DNA of 64,000 nucleotides from Flavisolibacter nicotianae (GTDB lineage: Bacteria > Bacteroidota > Bacteroidia > Chitinophagales > Chitinophagaceae), in assembly GCF_003628535.1 (NCBI RefSeq), contig NZ_RBCI01000003.1:705296-769295 (forward strand). The letters run 5' to 3'. The position numbers and the translations under genes were made by a program. Numbering within the stretch: position 1 is the first letter of the stretch; each line of letters starts with the position of its first letter. Below are positions 1 to 8,048 of the stretch, one piece after another. The notes beneath the pieces were generated by a model. The model did no database searches. It saw nothing but the letters and a program-made list of their open reading frames with translations, and had not been told where the DNA came from.

Positions 1-121
1 GCAAAAAACTTCATACGTCTTTATTTCATTTCTGTCGTTGCAATTATTCCAAGCTGTACCTCCACACCGAAAAGCAAAACGTAAAAAGGAATCAGTTAGC
101 TGAACCTTTTAGCATTTTGAC

Positions 122-2473
122 TTAGGAGCCACTTCCTTCACTGCGCTTTTTCCGCGACCGTTTCCACCACGGCGAACGCTCCAATACTGTCGGTGACGCC
201 ATTTGTCCTTTCATCTGTGCATCCACGACGGCTATTACTGCCATGCTGGTGATGCTTCGCACCGAACTTCCCAATTGCAGGATATGGACGGGCTTCTTCA
301 GGCCTAATAAAATCGGGCCAATGGCATCGGCCGCACCCAGTTCTTTCAACAGGTTGTACGCAATATTTCCGGATGAAAGATTGGGGAAGATCAAGGTGTT
401 TACATCCTTGTCGACCAATTCACTGAATGGGTAGTTTTCCTTCATCAGCTCTTTGTTGAACGCCACGCTGGCCTGCATTTCGCCGTCCACGATCAGGTTG
501 GGCATCTGCTGCTTCACCAGGTCCCTCGCACGGGCTACCATGCGGGCTTCTTCCGAATTGGAGGCGCCGAAGTTGGAATAACTCAACATCGCGATGCGGG
601 GAATGATGTTGAAGTTCCGTACTTCTTTTGCCACCAGCATGGTGATTTCTGCCAGTTCTTCCGCCGTTGGGTGAAAGTTTACCGTGGTATCGGCTAAAAA
701 GATAGGACCTTTTTTTGTGAGCATGAGATACATGCCCGCAATTTTTTTCACACCTTCTTCCACACCGATGCAATGAAGCGCCGGGCGGATGGTATCGGGA
801 TAGTTTTTGGTCAGACCGGAAATCATGGCATCGGCATCACCGCATTCCACCATCATGCAGCCAAAATAGTTGCGGTCCCGCATCACCTTTTTGGCCTCGT
901 AGGCATTGTAGCCTTTTCGCTGGCGCTTCTGAAAGAAAATCTCGCTGTACTGGTTTCGTTTTTCCTCCATTTCATCGCTGCGGGGATCAAAGATGGGAAT
1001 GGCGTCGATGTCGATATGATTGGCTGCGGCAATGGAGCGGATCTTGGTTTCGTCGCCCAGTAAAATGGGATAGGCGATGCCATCGTCAAAAATAATTTGG
1101 GCTGTTTTCAGGATTTTGACATTATCGGCTTCGGCAAAGACAATGCGGCGTGGATCGCGGCGGGCCTTGCTGCCCAGCACCCGCATCACCTGGTTGTCGA
1201 GACCCAGGCGCCTGTTCAGGTCTGTTACATAAGCTTCCCAATCCTGGATCGGCTTTTGCGCCAGCCCACTTTCCATGGCTGCCCGGGCTACTGCCGGTGC
1301 GACGGTTGCCAGGAGACGAGGGTCGAGTGGTTTGGGAATGATATAGTCGGGACCGAATGTAATGGTCTTGGCGTTGTACGCAAGGTTCACGATATCGGGC
1401 ACCGGTGTTTGCGCCAACTCGGCCAGCGCTTTAACGGCCGCCAGTTTCATGGCTTCGTTGATTTGCGTTGATCGCACATCGAGGGCGCCGCGGAAAATGT
1501 AGGGGAATCCCAATACATTGTTGACCTGGTTGGGGTAATCGCTCCGGCCTGTTGCCATGATCACGTCCTTGCGTGAACCGGTGGCTTCCTCCCAGCTGAT
1601 CTCGGGATCGGGGTTGGCCATGGCAAACACGATGGGGTTTTTCGCCATGCTGCGCACCATGTCGGCGGTGACAACATTGCCGACACTCAGGCCCACAAAA
1701 ACATCGGCGTCTTTCAGGGAACTGACCAGGGTCGCGTCGGGCTTTGCGTTGGCAAACTTTACTTTGAATTCTTCCAGGTCTGTGCGCTCTTTCGTAAGCG
1801 GTCCTTTAATGTCGAAAACATGGAAGTTTTCCGGCTTTGCGCCCAGCGAAACATAGAGGTTGATGCAGGCCATAGCCGCGGCACCGGCGCCATTGATCAC
1901 AAACCGTACTTTATCGATCTTCTTTTTTTGAAGTTGCAGGGCATTGAGCAAGGCGGCCGAGGAAATGATGGCCGTGCCGTGCTGGTCGTCGTGCATGATA
2001 GGAATTGATAGTTGTTCCCGCAAGGCCTTCTCGATCACAAAGCATTCGGGAGCCTTGATGTCTTCGAGGTTGACACCGCCAAATGTCGGCTCCAGCGCCT
2101 TCACGATCTGGATGAATTTCTGCGGGTCCGTTTCGGCAATCTCGATGTCAAAAACGTCGATGTCGGCGAAAATCTTGAAGAGAACGCCTTTCCCTTCCAT
2201 CACGGGCTTGCTGGCCTCGGGACCGATGTCGCCAAGACCCAGCACCGCCGTTCCATTGCTGATCACGGCAACCAGGTTGCCCTTGGCGGTATATTGGTAA
2301 ACATTTTCTTTGTTGCGGGCAATTTCTTTGCAGGGTTCGGCCACGCCGGGAGAATAAGCCAGCGACAGGTCGCGCTGTGTTTTGGCTTCCTTGGTCGGCA
2401 CTACTTCAATCTTTCCCGGTCTTCCTTTTGAATGATATTCTAACGCAAGCTGTTTTCGTAAGTCTTTTTGCAT
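122..2473 (-). CDS. maeB: NADP-dependent malic enzyme with C-terminal phosphotransacetylase-like domain
   Basis: Oxidative decarboxylation of malate to pyruvate, supplying NADPH. The 783-residue product has the usual MaeB layout: a malic enzyme N-terminal domain with [12 protein letters not shown] near residue 40 and the HDDQHGTA motif, an NAD(P)-binding domain with the GAGAAA motif near residue 195, then a phosphate acetyltransferase-like domain from about residue 440 (starting [10 protein letters not shown]). That domain is normally a non-catalytic acetyl-CoA-responsive module. The open frame continues upstream to 2680, but family alignment points to the ATG at 2473 (MQKDLRKQL). It stands alone on the minus strand, next to the ytxJ-like gene. 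No clear terminator is visible in the 121 bases left of it. Confidence 0.95.
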   Translation of the reverse strand: MQKDLRKQLALEYHSKGRPGKIEVVPTKEAKTQRDLSLAYSPGVAEPCKEIARNKENVYQYTAKGNLVAVISNGTAVLGLGDIGPEASKPVMEGKGVLFKIFADIDVFDIEIAETDPQKFIQIVKALEPTFGGVNLEDIKAPECFVIEKALREQLSIPIMHDDQHGTAIISSAALLNALQLQKKKIDKVRFVINGAGAAAMACINLYVSLGAKPENFHVFDIKGPLTKERTDLEEFKVKFANAKPDATLVSSLKDADVFVGLSVGNVVTADMVRSMAKNPIVFAMANPDPEISWEEATGSRKDVIMATGRSDYPNQVNNVLGFPYIFRGALDVRSTQINEAMKLAAVKALAELAQTPVPDIVNLAYNAKTITFGPDYIIPKPLDPRLLATVAPAVARAAMESGLAQKPIQDWEAYVTDLNRRLGLDNQVMRVLGSKARRDPRRIVFAEADNVKILKTAQIIFDDGIAYPILLGDETKIRSIAAANHIDIDAIPIFDPRSDEMEEKRNQYSEIFFQKRQRKGYNAYEAKKVMRDRNYFGCMMVECGDADAMISGLTKNYPDTIRPALHCIGVEEGVKKIAGMYLMLTKKGPIFLADTTVNFHPTAEELAEITMLVAKEVRNFNIIPRIAMLSYSNFGASNSEEARMVARARDLVKQQMPNLIVDGEMQASVAFNKELMKENYPFSELVDKDVNTLIFPNLSSGNIAYNLLKELGAADAIGPILLGLKKPVHILQLGSSVRSITSMAVIAVVDAQMKGQMASPTVLERSPWWKRSRKKRSEGSGS

Positions 2474-2724
2474 GGATTTGTTTTTCGAACTAAAAGAGAA
2501 AGCGGAGGAAGGAGAAAAAGAGAAGGGAATCCACTCTTTGTCTCCTTTCGGCTTTTTTCTCTTAGCCCGCAAAGTAAAGGTATACTCTGCTTGCCGGAAA
2601 AACTTCCCTTGCAAAATTGAACAGCAACATCCTGTCGCCGGTGTTCTATCAAAAAAAAATGTTGGCGCAGTGGCCAACAAGAAAGTAGAATTTGCTTCAC
2701 CCTGTGGGAAAATGCAATCGCTGA

Positions 2725-3060
2725 CTAGGCTGCATTCGCACTATCGATGATATCCATCATCGAAATGCCTAAATGGCTTTCGTCGAAAACGCATTTGCCG
2801 TTTTTGATCACCAGGACCTGCGGCGACTCGTGGTGCACGTCGAACACCTCTGCTACTTTGTTCGAAAGCGGGCGGTGGGCCAGGAGATCCAGGTAATAAA
2901 AATCAAGGCCGTCGGGCTGCTGCGCTTTTTGCAACCGCTGATACGCCACGGAAGAAATGGAACAGCGGGTGCTGTGTTTGAAAATCACCTGGGGCTTAAC
3001 GCCGGATTTTGTGATGATCTGCTTTAATTGCTCCTCGTCGGTCAAATGAATCCACTGCAT
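2725..3060 (-). CDS. ytxJ: bacillithiol system redox-active protein YtxJ-like
   Basis: Small thioredoxin-fold protein of about 111 residues with the motif HSTRCSIS, in which the single Cys replaces the CxxC of thioredoxins, followed by the cis-Pro region SPQVLVI. This matches the YtxJ/DUF2847 family, thought to act as a monothiol bacilliredoxin that removes bacillithiol from proteins. Start chosen at the ATG at 3060 (MQWIHLTDEEQ); a TTG two codons upstream is open but has no support. A tiny lipoprotein gene lies 20 bases upstream on the same strand, so the two may be cotranscribed. Confidence 0.85.
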   Translation of the reverse strand: MQWIHLTDEEQLKQIITKSGVKPQVIFKHSTRCSISSVAYQRLQKAQQPDGLDFYYLDLLAHRPLSNKVAEVFDVHHESPQVLVIKNGKCVFDESHLGISMMDIIDSANAA

Positions 3061-3080
3061 ACACAAAAAATATTAAAAAC

Positions 3081-3221
3081 TTAAGCGGCGGTGTGAACAG
3101 GTGTGGTGACTTGCAGCTTCATTCCTGTAGAGTTGGGACAACCATACTTACGGGAAGCACAGGAGGTAATGGTGAATGCGGAGAGCAGGATAACTGTTAG
3201 GTAAAAAAACTTGTTTTTCAT
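3081..3221 (-). CDS. 46-residue small lipoprotein, function unknown
   Basis: A short reading frame starting ATG at 3221 and ending TAA at 3081. The product begins MKNKFFYLTVILLSAFTITS and continues CASRKYGCPN, so it has a Lys-containing n-region, a hydrophobic core and a lipobox ending at Cys21. The mature peptide would be only about 26 residues, with a second Cys in the KYGCPN segment and a short Thr/Val-rich tail. It precedes the ytxJ-like gene by 20 bases on the same strand. The signal peptide makes it a convincing gene despite its size; I know no function. It probably sits on the periplasmic face of a membrane. Confidence 0.7.
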   Translation of the reverse strand: MKNKFFYLTVILLSAFTITSCASRKYGCPNSTGMKLQVTTPVHTAA

Positions 3222-3369
3222 GATTTTAGATTAGTCTTTAGTCGGAAACGAATTAATTTGCCCGATATTTTGCAAAAATGCCATAAACCGGACAGTTTTA
3301 CAAGCCGCAATTGCAAAATATTCCGAAACATATTGTTATAATCTTTAAAATCGACCTTTCCCTCATAAC

Positions 3370-4737
3370 ATGAACATCCATTTTATATCTATCGGCGGCA
3401 GTGTAATGCACCAGCTGGCCATTGCACTGAAGCGAAAGGGATACCAGGTAACAGGTAGCGACGACGAGATATTTGAGCCGGCAAAAACCGCCCTGGCGAC
3501 TGAAGGGCTTCTGCCCAAAGAAACTGGTTGGTTCCCCGGCAACATTCACCCCGGCCTGGATGCCGTGATCCTTGGAATGCATGCAAAAGGCGATAACCCC
3601 GAATTGTTGCGGGCACAGGAACTGGGTCTCCCCATTTATTCGTTCCCCGAATACATTTTTAAGGAAAGCAGGGAAAAAACCCGGGTGGTCGTTGGCGGTA
3701 GCCACGGTAAAACCACTACCACGTCGATGATCATGCACGTGCTGCGCGAAGCCGGCCAGGCCTTCGATTACCTGGTAGGGGCCAGGCTGCAGGGTTTCGA
3801 CCAGTCGGTGAACATCACCGATGCGCCGGTGATCGTTTGCGAAGGCGACGAATACCCGGCCAGCGTGGTTGAAAAGCGTCCGAAATTTCATTTTCTTTTT
3901 CCCCATATCGCCGTGCTGACGGGCATAGCCTGGGACCACATCAACGTGTTCCCTACATTCGATTTTTACCTGGAGCAATTTGCCATCTTCATCCGCATGA
4001 TTGAAAAAGGCGGTCACCTGATGTACAACGAAACGGATGCAACGCTGAAAGAACTGGTGGAAAAAACCAGGCGTGACGATTTGCAGTACCACCCTTACCA
4101 GGTGCCGCAGCATACCATCAGCAACGGGCTCACGAACGTCACGATCGACGGCGTGGAAACAGAGCTCAAAGTTTTTGGGGCGCACAACCTGCTGAACATG
4201 CAGGCCGCCTGGCTGGTGTGCAAAGAGCTGGGTGTGGATGCGTCCACCTTTGCCAAGGCAATCGGCACGTTTACCGGCGCAGCCAAGCGACTCGAACTGC
4301 TGGCCAAAACCGAGTCGACAGTTTTTTACCGCGACTTTGCCCATGCTCCCTCAAAAGTGAAGGCCACCATCGAGGCAGCCAGGGCACAGTTTCCCGGCAA
4401 GAAACTAATTGGCATCCTGGAACTGCATACCTACAGCAGCTTGAACGAGGCGTTTATGCAGGAATACCGGAGCGCTTTGGAAAAGGCCGACGAAGCCGCG
4501 GTGTTTTACAGCAAACATGCCCTTGAACTCAAGCGCATGCCGGAGTTGAAAAAAGAGGTTGTGCTGGCAGGTTTTGCCAAAGCGGGTCTCGAGGTGATCA
4601 ATGACCGGCAGCACCTCGAAAGCTGGATAAGGAGCCGCGATTTCGCGGATGCCGTTGTGCTGTTTATGAGTTCGGGCAATTACGACGGCTTTGACATCGC
4701 CGCATTTGCCGCGTCATTCGGGCCAAAGGCCGAGTAA
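3370..4737 (+). CDS. mpl: UDP-N-acetylmuramate:L-alanyl-gamma-D-glutamyl-meso-diaminopimelate ligase
   Basis: Peptidoglycan recycling ligase that joins the recovered tripeptide L-Ala-gamma-D-Glu-meso-DAP to UDP-MurNAc in the cytoplasm. The 455-residue protein has the Mur ligase layout: an N-terminal Rossmann domain starting MNIHFISIGGSVMHQLA, the ATP-binding loop GSHGKTTTTS at residues 110-119, a central domain and a C-terminal Mur ligase domain containing FYRDFAHAPSKV. The N-terminal ISIGGSxM signature separates Mpl from MurC. The ATG at 3370 starts right at the expected N-terminus. It leads a same-strand run with the exonuclease and glycosyltransferase genes, spaced 60 and 4 bases. Confidence 0.93.
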   Translation: MNIHFISIGGSVMHQLAIALKRKGYQVTGSDDEIFEPAKTALATEGLLPKETGWFPGNIHPGLDAVILGMHAKGDNPELLRAQELGLPIYSFPEYIFKESREKTRVVVGGSHGKTTTTSMIMHVLREAGQAFDYLVGARLQGFDQSVNITDAPVIVCEGDEYPASVVEKRPKFHFLFPHIAVLTGIAWDHINVFPTFDFYLEQFAIFIRMIEKGGHLMYNETDATLKELVEKTRRDDLQYHPYQVPQHTISNGLTNVTIDGVETELKVFGAHNLLNMQAAWLVCKELGVDASTFAKAIGTFTGAAKRLELLAKTESTVFYRDFAHAPSKVKATIEAARAQFPGKKLIGILELHTYSSLNEAFMQEYRSALEKADEAAVFYSKHALELKRMPELKKEVVLAGFAKAGLEVINDRQHLESWIRSRDFADAVVLFMSSGNYDGFDIAAFAASFGPKAE

Positions 4738-4797
4738 TTTCTCCCTTCGAGAATGCAAAACTGTTACCTTTACCGCCTTAATTAAGTCGAGCAGAAG

Positions 4798-5574
4798 ATG
4801 TTACAACTGAAAAAACCACTGGCTTTCCTGGACATTGAAGCAACCGGTTCCAACGTTGCCACCGACAGGATCGTGGAAATCGCTATCGTGAAATATTTAC
4901 ACGATGGCAACCGTACCGTAAAGCGCAAGATCATTAACCCGCAAATGCCAATTCCCGCAACGATCAGCGAGATCCATGGCATCACCGACGAAATGGTGCA
5001 AAATGCGCCAACCTTTAAACAGGTTGCACAGGAAATCAAGCAGTTTTTGGACGGTTGTGACCTGGCCTGCTACAACGCATACCGGCTCGATATCCCTATG
5101 CTCGTTGAAGAATTTATCCGTGCCGATGTGGATTTTGACGTCCGGAACCGCAAACTCGTGGACGTGCAAAAGATCTTCCACACCATGGAACAGCGGACGC
5201 TTGCGGCCGCCTATAAATTTTACTGCAACAAGACCCTCGAAGGCGCACACGGCGCAGAAGTAGATGCCGGTGCCACAGCCGAAATACTTTTTGCACAACT
5301 GGAGCGTTATCCCCAGTTAGGCAACAGCGTGGAAAGCATTGTCAAAGCCGTGGGCGAAGACAACGTCATCGATTTTGCCCGCCGCTTTGCCTACGACGAC
5401 AAGGGGGTGGAAGTCTTCAACTTCGGTAAGCACAAAGGCCGTCCGATTGCCGACGTTCTGAATGCCGAGCCGCAATACTATGACTGGATGATGAGAGGTG
5501 AGTTCCCGATGAACACAAAGCAAAAACTGACAGAGATTTACACCCGCATCAAGCTGAAAAAACGCACAAGCTAA
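4798..5574 (+). CDS. DnaQ-like DEDDh 3'-5' exonuclease with C-terminal DUF3820-like tail
   Basis: Nuclease of the DNA polymerase III epsilon / exonuclease X type, 258 residues. Exo I is DIEATG (D12, E14), exo II lies around D98 in YRLDIPML, and exo III is HGAEVD (H151, D156), giving the DEDDh catalytic set. A second small domain from about residue 205 contains FNFGKHKGRP and WMMRGEFP, the DUF3820-like module seen at the end of many Bacteroidota copies. The exonuclease can act in repair or proofreading; a stable DnaE partner is not shown here. Start ATG 4798, with a TACCTTTA -7-like box a short way upstream. Confidence 0.85.
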   Translation: MLQLKKPLAFLDIEATGSNVATDRIVEIAIVKYLHDGNRTVKRKIINPQMPIPATISEIHGITDEMVQNAPTFKQVAQEIKQFLDGCDLACYNAYRLDIPMLVEEFIRADVDFDVRNRKLVDVQKIFHTMEQRTLAAAYKFYCNKTLEGAHGAEVDAGATAEILFAQLERYPQLGNSVESIVKAVGEDNVIDFARRFAYDDKGVEVFNFGKHKGRPIADVLNAEPQYYDWMMRGEFPMNTKQKLTEIYTRIKLKKRTS

Positions 5575-5578
5575 GCCC

Positions 5579-6349
5579 GTGGAGAAGCTGGTCATCATCC
5601 CAACATTCAACGAAAAAGAAAATATTGAAAAGATCCTGCAGGCCGTTTACGACCTGCAGCAGGATTTCCATGTGCTGGTCATCGACGACGGTTCGCCGGA
5701 TGGCACAGCAGATATTGTCCGGGGGCTGCAGCCCCGCTTCAACGGCACCTTGTTTTTAGAGGAGCGCCGCGGCAAGCTGGGACTTGGCACCGCCTATATT
5801 CACGGCTTTAAGTGGGCCCTGGCAAAAGGCTACAATTTCATCTTCGAGATGGATGCCGATTTCTCGCACAACCCGGCCGATCTTCCCCGCCTGTACAATG
5901 CCTGCAAGAACGAAGGTGCCGACGTGGCTATCGGTTCCCGCTATGTTCGGGGAGGCGGTGTGTACAACTGGCCGAAGAACCGTATTGCCCTGTCCAAAGG
6001 CGGGTCGCTGTACACCCGGCTGATTTTGTGGACTCCCGTTCGTGACCAGACTGCCGGCTTTGTTTGCTTCCGCAGGGAAGTGCTCGAAACGATCAACCTC
6101 GACGAAATCCATTTTGTCGGTTATGCCTTCCAGATAGAAATGAAATTTGCCGCCTGGAAACTCGGGTTTAAATTGAAGGAAGTGCCGATCCAGTTTACCG
6201 ACCGCCAGTACGGGGAGTCGAAGATGAACCGCGGAATTGTCAAGGAAGGCGTGCTCGGCGTGTTGAAGCTTCGGTGGTACAGCTTCTTTACGAATTATCG
6301 CCGGAGGGTAAAGAGCAAGCCCGCGGCGCCGGCAGAAAAACTGGTTTAA
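5579..6349 (+). CDS. polyprenol-phosphate mannosyltransferase-like GT2 (DPM1 type)
   Basis: Glycosyltransferase family 2 enzyme of about 256 residues, similar to dolichol/polyprenol-phosphate mannose synthases, which charge a membrane lipid with a sugar from a nucleotide donor. It begins with the fold signature VIIPTFNEKENI, has VIDDGSPDGTAD and the metal-binding FEMDADFSH (DxD-type), and ends with the FTDRQYGESKM motif typical of the DPM1 group. No C-terminal membrane anchor is evident. It starts at a GTG at 5579, four bases after the exonuclease stop, so it is probably coupled to it. A terminator follows at 6381. Confidence 0.88.
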   Translation: MEKLVIIPTFNEKENIEKILQAVYDLQQDFHVLVIDDGSPDGTADIVRGLQPRFNGTLFLEERRGKLGLGTAYIHGFKWALAKGYNFIFEMDADFSHNPADLPRLYNACKNEGADVAIGSRYVRGGGVYNWPKNRIALSKGGSLYTRLILWTPVRDQTAGFVCFRREVLETINLDEIHFVGYAFQIEMKFAAWKLGFKLKEVPIQFTDRQYGESKMNRGIVKEGVLGVLKLRWYSFFTNYRRRVKSKPAAPAEKLV

Positions 6350-6380
6350 TCACCCTGCTTTCCGTTTATAAAATTGGAGT

Positions 6381-6404
6381 GCCTGCCGACGCAGGCATTT
6401 TTTT
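6381..6404 (+). terminator. rho-independent terminator after the mpl run
   Basis: Stem GCCTGC / GCAGGC with a four-base loop, followed by ATTTTTTT. It lies 31 bases after the glycosyltransferase stop and ends the mpl-exonuclease-glycosyltransferase unit. Confidence 0.85.
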
Positions 6405-6569
6405 ATGTCCCGTGCGGACGTGCTACCATCGGGCTTTCGTTGCGTCGCCCTCTTGTACGTTCAGTAATTCTGCGCGGCATAAATTCCTAACTGGAGATTG
6501 GCTGTATTGGTTGAATGAAACCATAGATCTCACGCTGATTTCATGGATTAAAAAAATAGATTACAATAG

Positions 6570-6790
6570 TTCTGAAGGGACGCTATTGACAAACACGTGG
6601 CGCAGCCCTGTGTAGGGATGGTGTCTGCTCTCCAGTCCTGAAGGGGCGTGATATTTTCTCAAAGACCAGCGTGATCTCAGACTCATTATCCCACCTCTTC
6701 AGGGCTTTGCATTTTTGGTTGTTGGTACTTTTCACAGGGCTGCACCCTATGGTAAGAAACCTGGCCCTTGCAGGGCTTTGAAGGCTGGTC
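6570..6790. repeat. degenerate interspersed repeat block (REP-like), in a 640-base gene-free stretch
   Basis: Between 6405 and 7046 I see no convincing gene. The middle of it is built from repeated fragments. CTGAAGGG followed by R-CG occurs near 6572 and 6642. GCAGCCCTGTG at 6602-6612 is the exact inverted partner of CACAGGGCTGC at 6733-6743. CAGGGCTTTG occurs near 6704 and 6772. This mosaic resembles the dispersed palindromic repeats common in Bacteroidota intergenic DNA, often associated with RAYT-type transposases (family knowledge from memory). No transposase is present here. The remainder up to 7046 shows nothing else. Confidence 0.5.
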
Positions 6791-7046
6791 ACTGTTGACG
6801 GTGCGTTGATGCTTTGTCGATAAAACACGTCCGTACCTGCCTGCTGCCAAACCAAAAAAGTCCCGGGACGAAGTCTCTTTACAATCACAACAAAGATTCA
6901 AAAGCTTCCTGGTGAGGCAGAAGATCTCTGCGCTCCATAGCGAAACGAACGATGAACGGAGCGTCGCAAGCAAAGCTTCATCGGTATCCTGCAGCCGGTT
7001 ATATAAAAATCTTTTCATTTACCCTTCTTCCATTTTCTTTGCTTTC

Positions 7047-7943
7047 ATGAAAAAGGCCTTGCTCCGCTTGCATACCGCTGTTTTCTTGTGGGGATTTACC
7101 GGCGTGCTGGGACGAGCCATCACCCTGTCGTCGACCATGCTGGTCTGGTGGCGGCTGTTGATCACAATGGTATCGCTCTGGGCCCTCTACCTGGTGCAGG
7201 GAAAGCTGGGCCGCATCGACAAGCGGGCAGGTTTGCTGATTGCTTTGCTGGGAACCGTCCAGGCCCTGCATTGGGTGACGTTTTATGCCAGCATCAAACT
7301 CGCCAACGTGACCATCGCCCTAACCTGCCTTTCCACAACAGCTTTGATCGCCTCACTCGTTGAGCCGCTGGTGATGAAAAAAAACTTCGACGCGGTGGAA
7401 ATCTTTCTCGGTCTTTTTGCCATTGCCGGTATCCTGATTATTTACGAAACGCACCTGGCTTTTTCCACCGGCATTATCGTGGGTTTGATTTCGGCTCTGC
7501 TGACGGTGTTGGTTTCCGTGCTGAATAAAAAGATTGTCGACCGGCACAAGCCCGAAGATATTACGCTCTACCAGTTGACGGGTGGCTTTGTTGGACTAAG
7601 CATCTTGCTGCCGGTATTCCAGCTTTTCTTTTCCGAAAAATGGAGCCTGCCCACCGCCTGGGACTGGCTGTGGCTCGTTCTTCTGAGCTGGCTCTGTACC
7701 ATCCTTACTTTTTTTCTTTACATCCGGGCACTGAAAAGCGTGTCGGCCTTTACGATGAACCTGACGCTGACGCTGGAACCGGTATACGGGATCATTCTTG
7801 CTTTTCTCATTTATAAAGAGAATCGCCTGTTCAGCCATTGGTTCTACGTGGGTTTTGCGCTGATCGCCGTCGCTGTTGTTTTTCACATGTGGCGCCTGCT
7901 GAAACCGAAAAGAGGAGAATTGGCGATAAACAATGGGCAATAA
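7047..7943 (+). CDS. EamA/DMT-family transporter
   Basis: Inner-membrane drug/metabolite transporter family protein of 298 residues with about ten hydrophobic segments arranged as two EamA repeats, the first starting LHTAVFLWGFTGVLGRAI and the second around residue 145. The substrate cannot be told from sequence. The frame is open from 6912, but the ATG at 7047 (MKKALLRLH) starts immediately before the first membrane segment. Its last codons (ELAINNGQ) are formed by a heptamer repeat block that overlaps the stop codon and is shared with the 3' end of the PolX gene at 50822, so the true C-terminus has probably been remodelled by the repeat. Confidence 0.88.
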   Translation: MKKALLRLHTAVFLWGFTGVLGRAITLSSTMLVWWRLLITMVSLWALYLVQGKLGRIDKRAGLLIALLGTVQALHWVTFYASIKLANVTIALTCLSTTALIASLVEPLVMKKNFDAVEIFLGLFAIAGILIIYETHLAFSTGIIVGLISALLTVLVSVLNKKIVDRHKPEDITLYQLTGGFVGLSILLPVFQLFFSEKWSLPTAWDWLWLVLLSWLCTILTFFLYIRALKSVSAFTMNLTLTLEPVYGIILAFLIYKENRLFSHWFYVGFALIAVAVVFHMWRLLKPKRGELAINNGQ

Positions 7944-7945
7944 GC
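7918..7945 (+). repeat. period-7 repeat array overlapping the DMT transporter stop codon
   Basis: Four 7-base units, AATTGGC, GATAAAC, AATGGGC and AATAAGC, in exact phase. They encode the transporter C-terminus and its TAA. The same block, with three substitutions in 28 bases, forms the end of the gene at 50822 on the other strand. Confidence 0.75.
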
Positions 7946-8020
7946 AGCAGGAGAATTCAGGTGCCAACGGGCCGCTTGTTTTTTGCCCCTTTCATCATCG
8001 TGCGAAAACGCCGAATCCCT

Positions 8021-8028
8021 TACTTTTA
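8021..8028 (+). promoter_or_regulatory. candidate -7 box (TACTTTTA) for the S9 peptidase gene
   Basis: TACTTTTA is one base off the Bacteroidota TAnnTTTG consensus and lies 20 bases before the ATG at 8049. I could not assign a -33 element. Confidence 0.4.
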
Positions 8029-8048
8029 AGCACTACAAGACACCTTTT

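Noticed and set aside
3298..4344. Minus-strand open frame of 348 codons opposite mpl
   Set aside because: Antisense shadow of a clearly conserved gene; His/Gln/Phe-rich composition with no family features.
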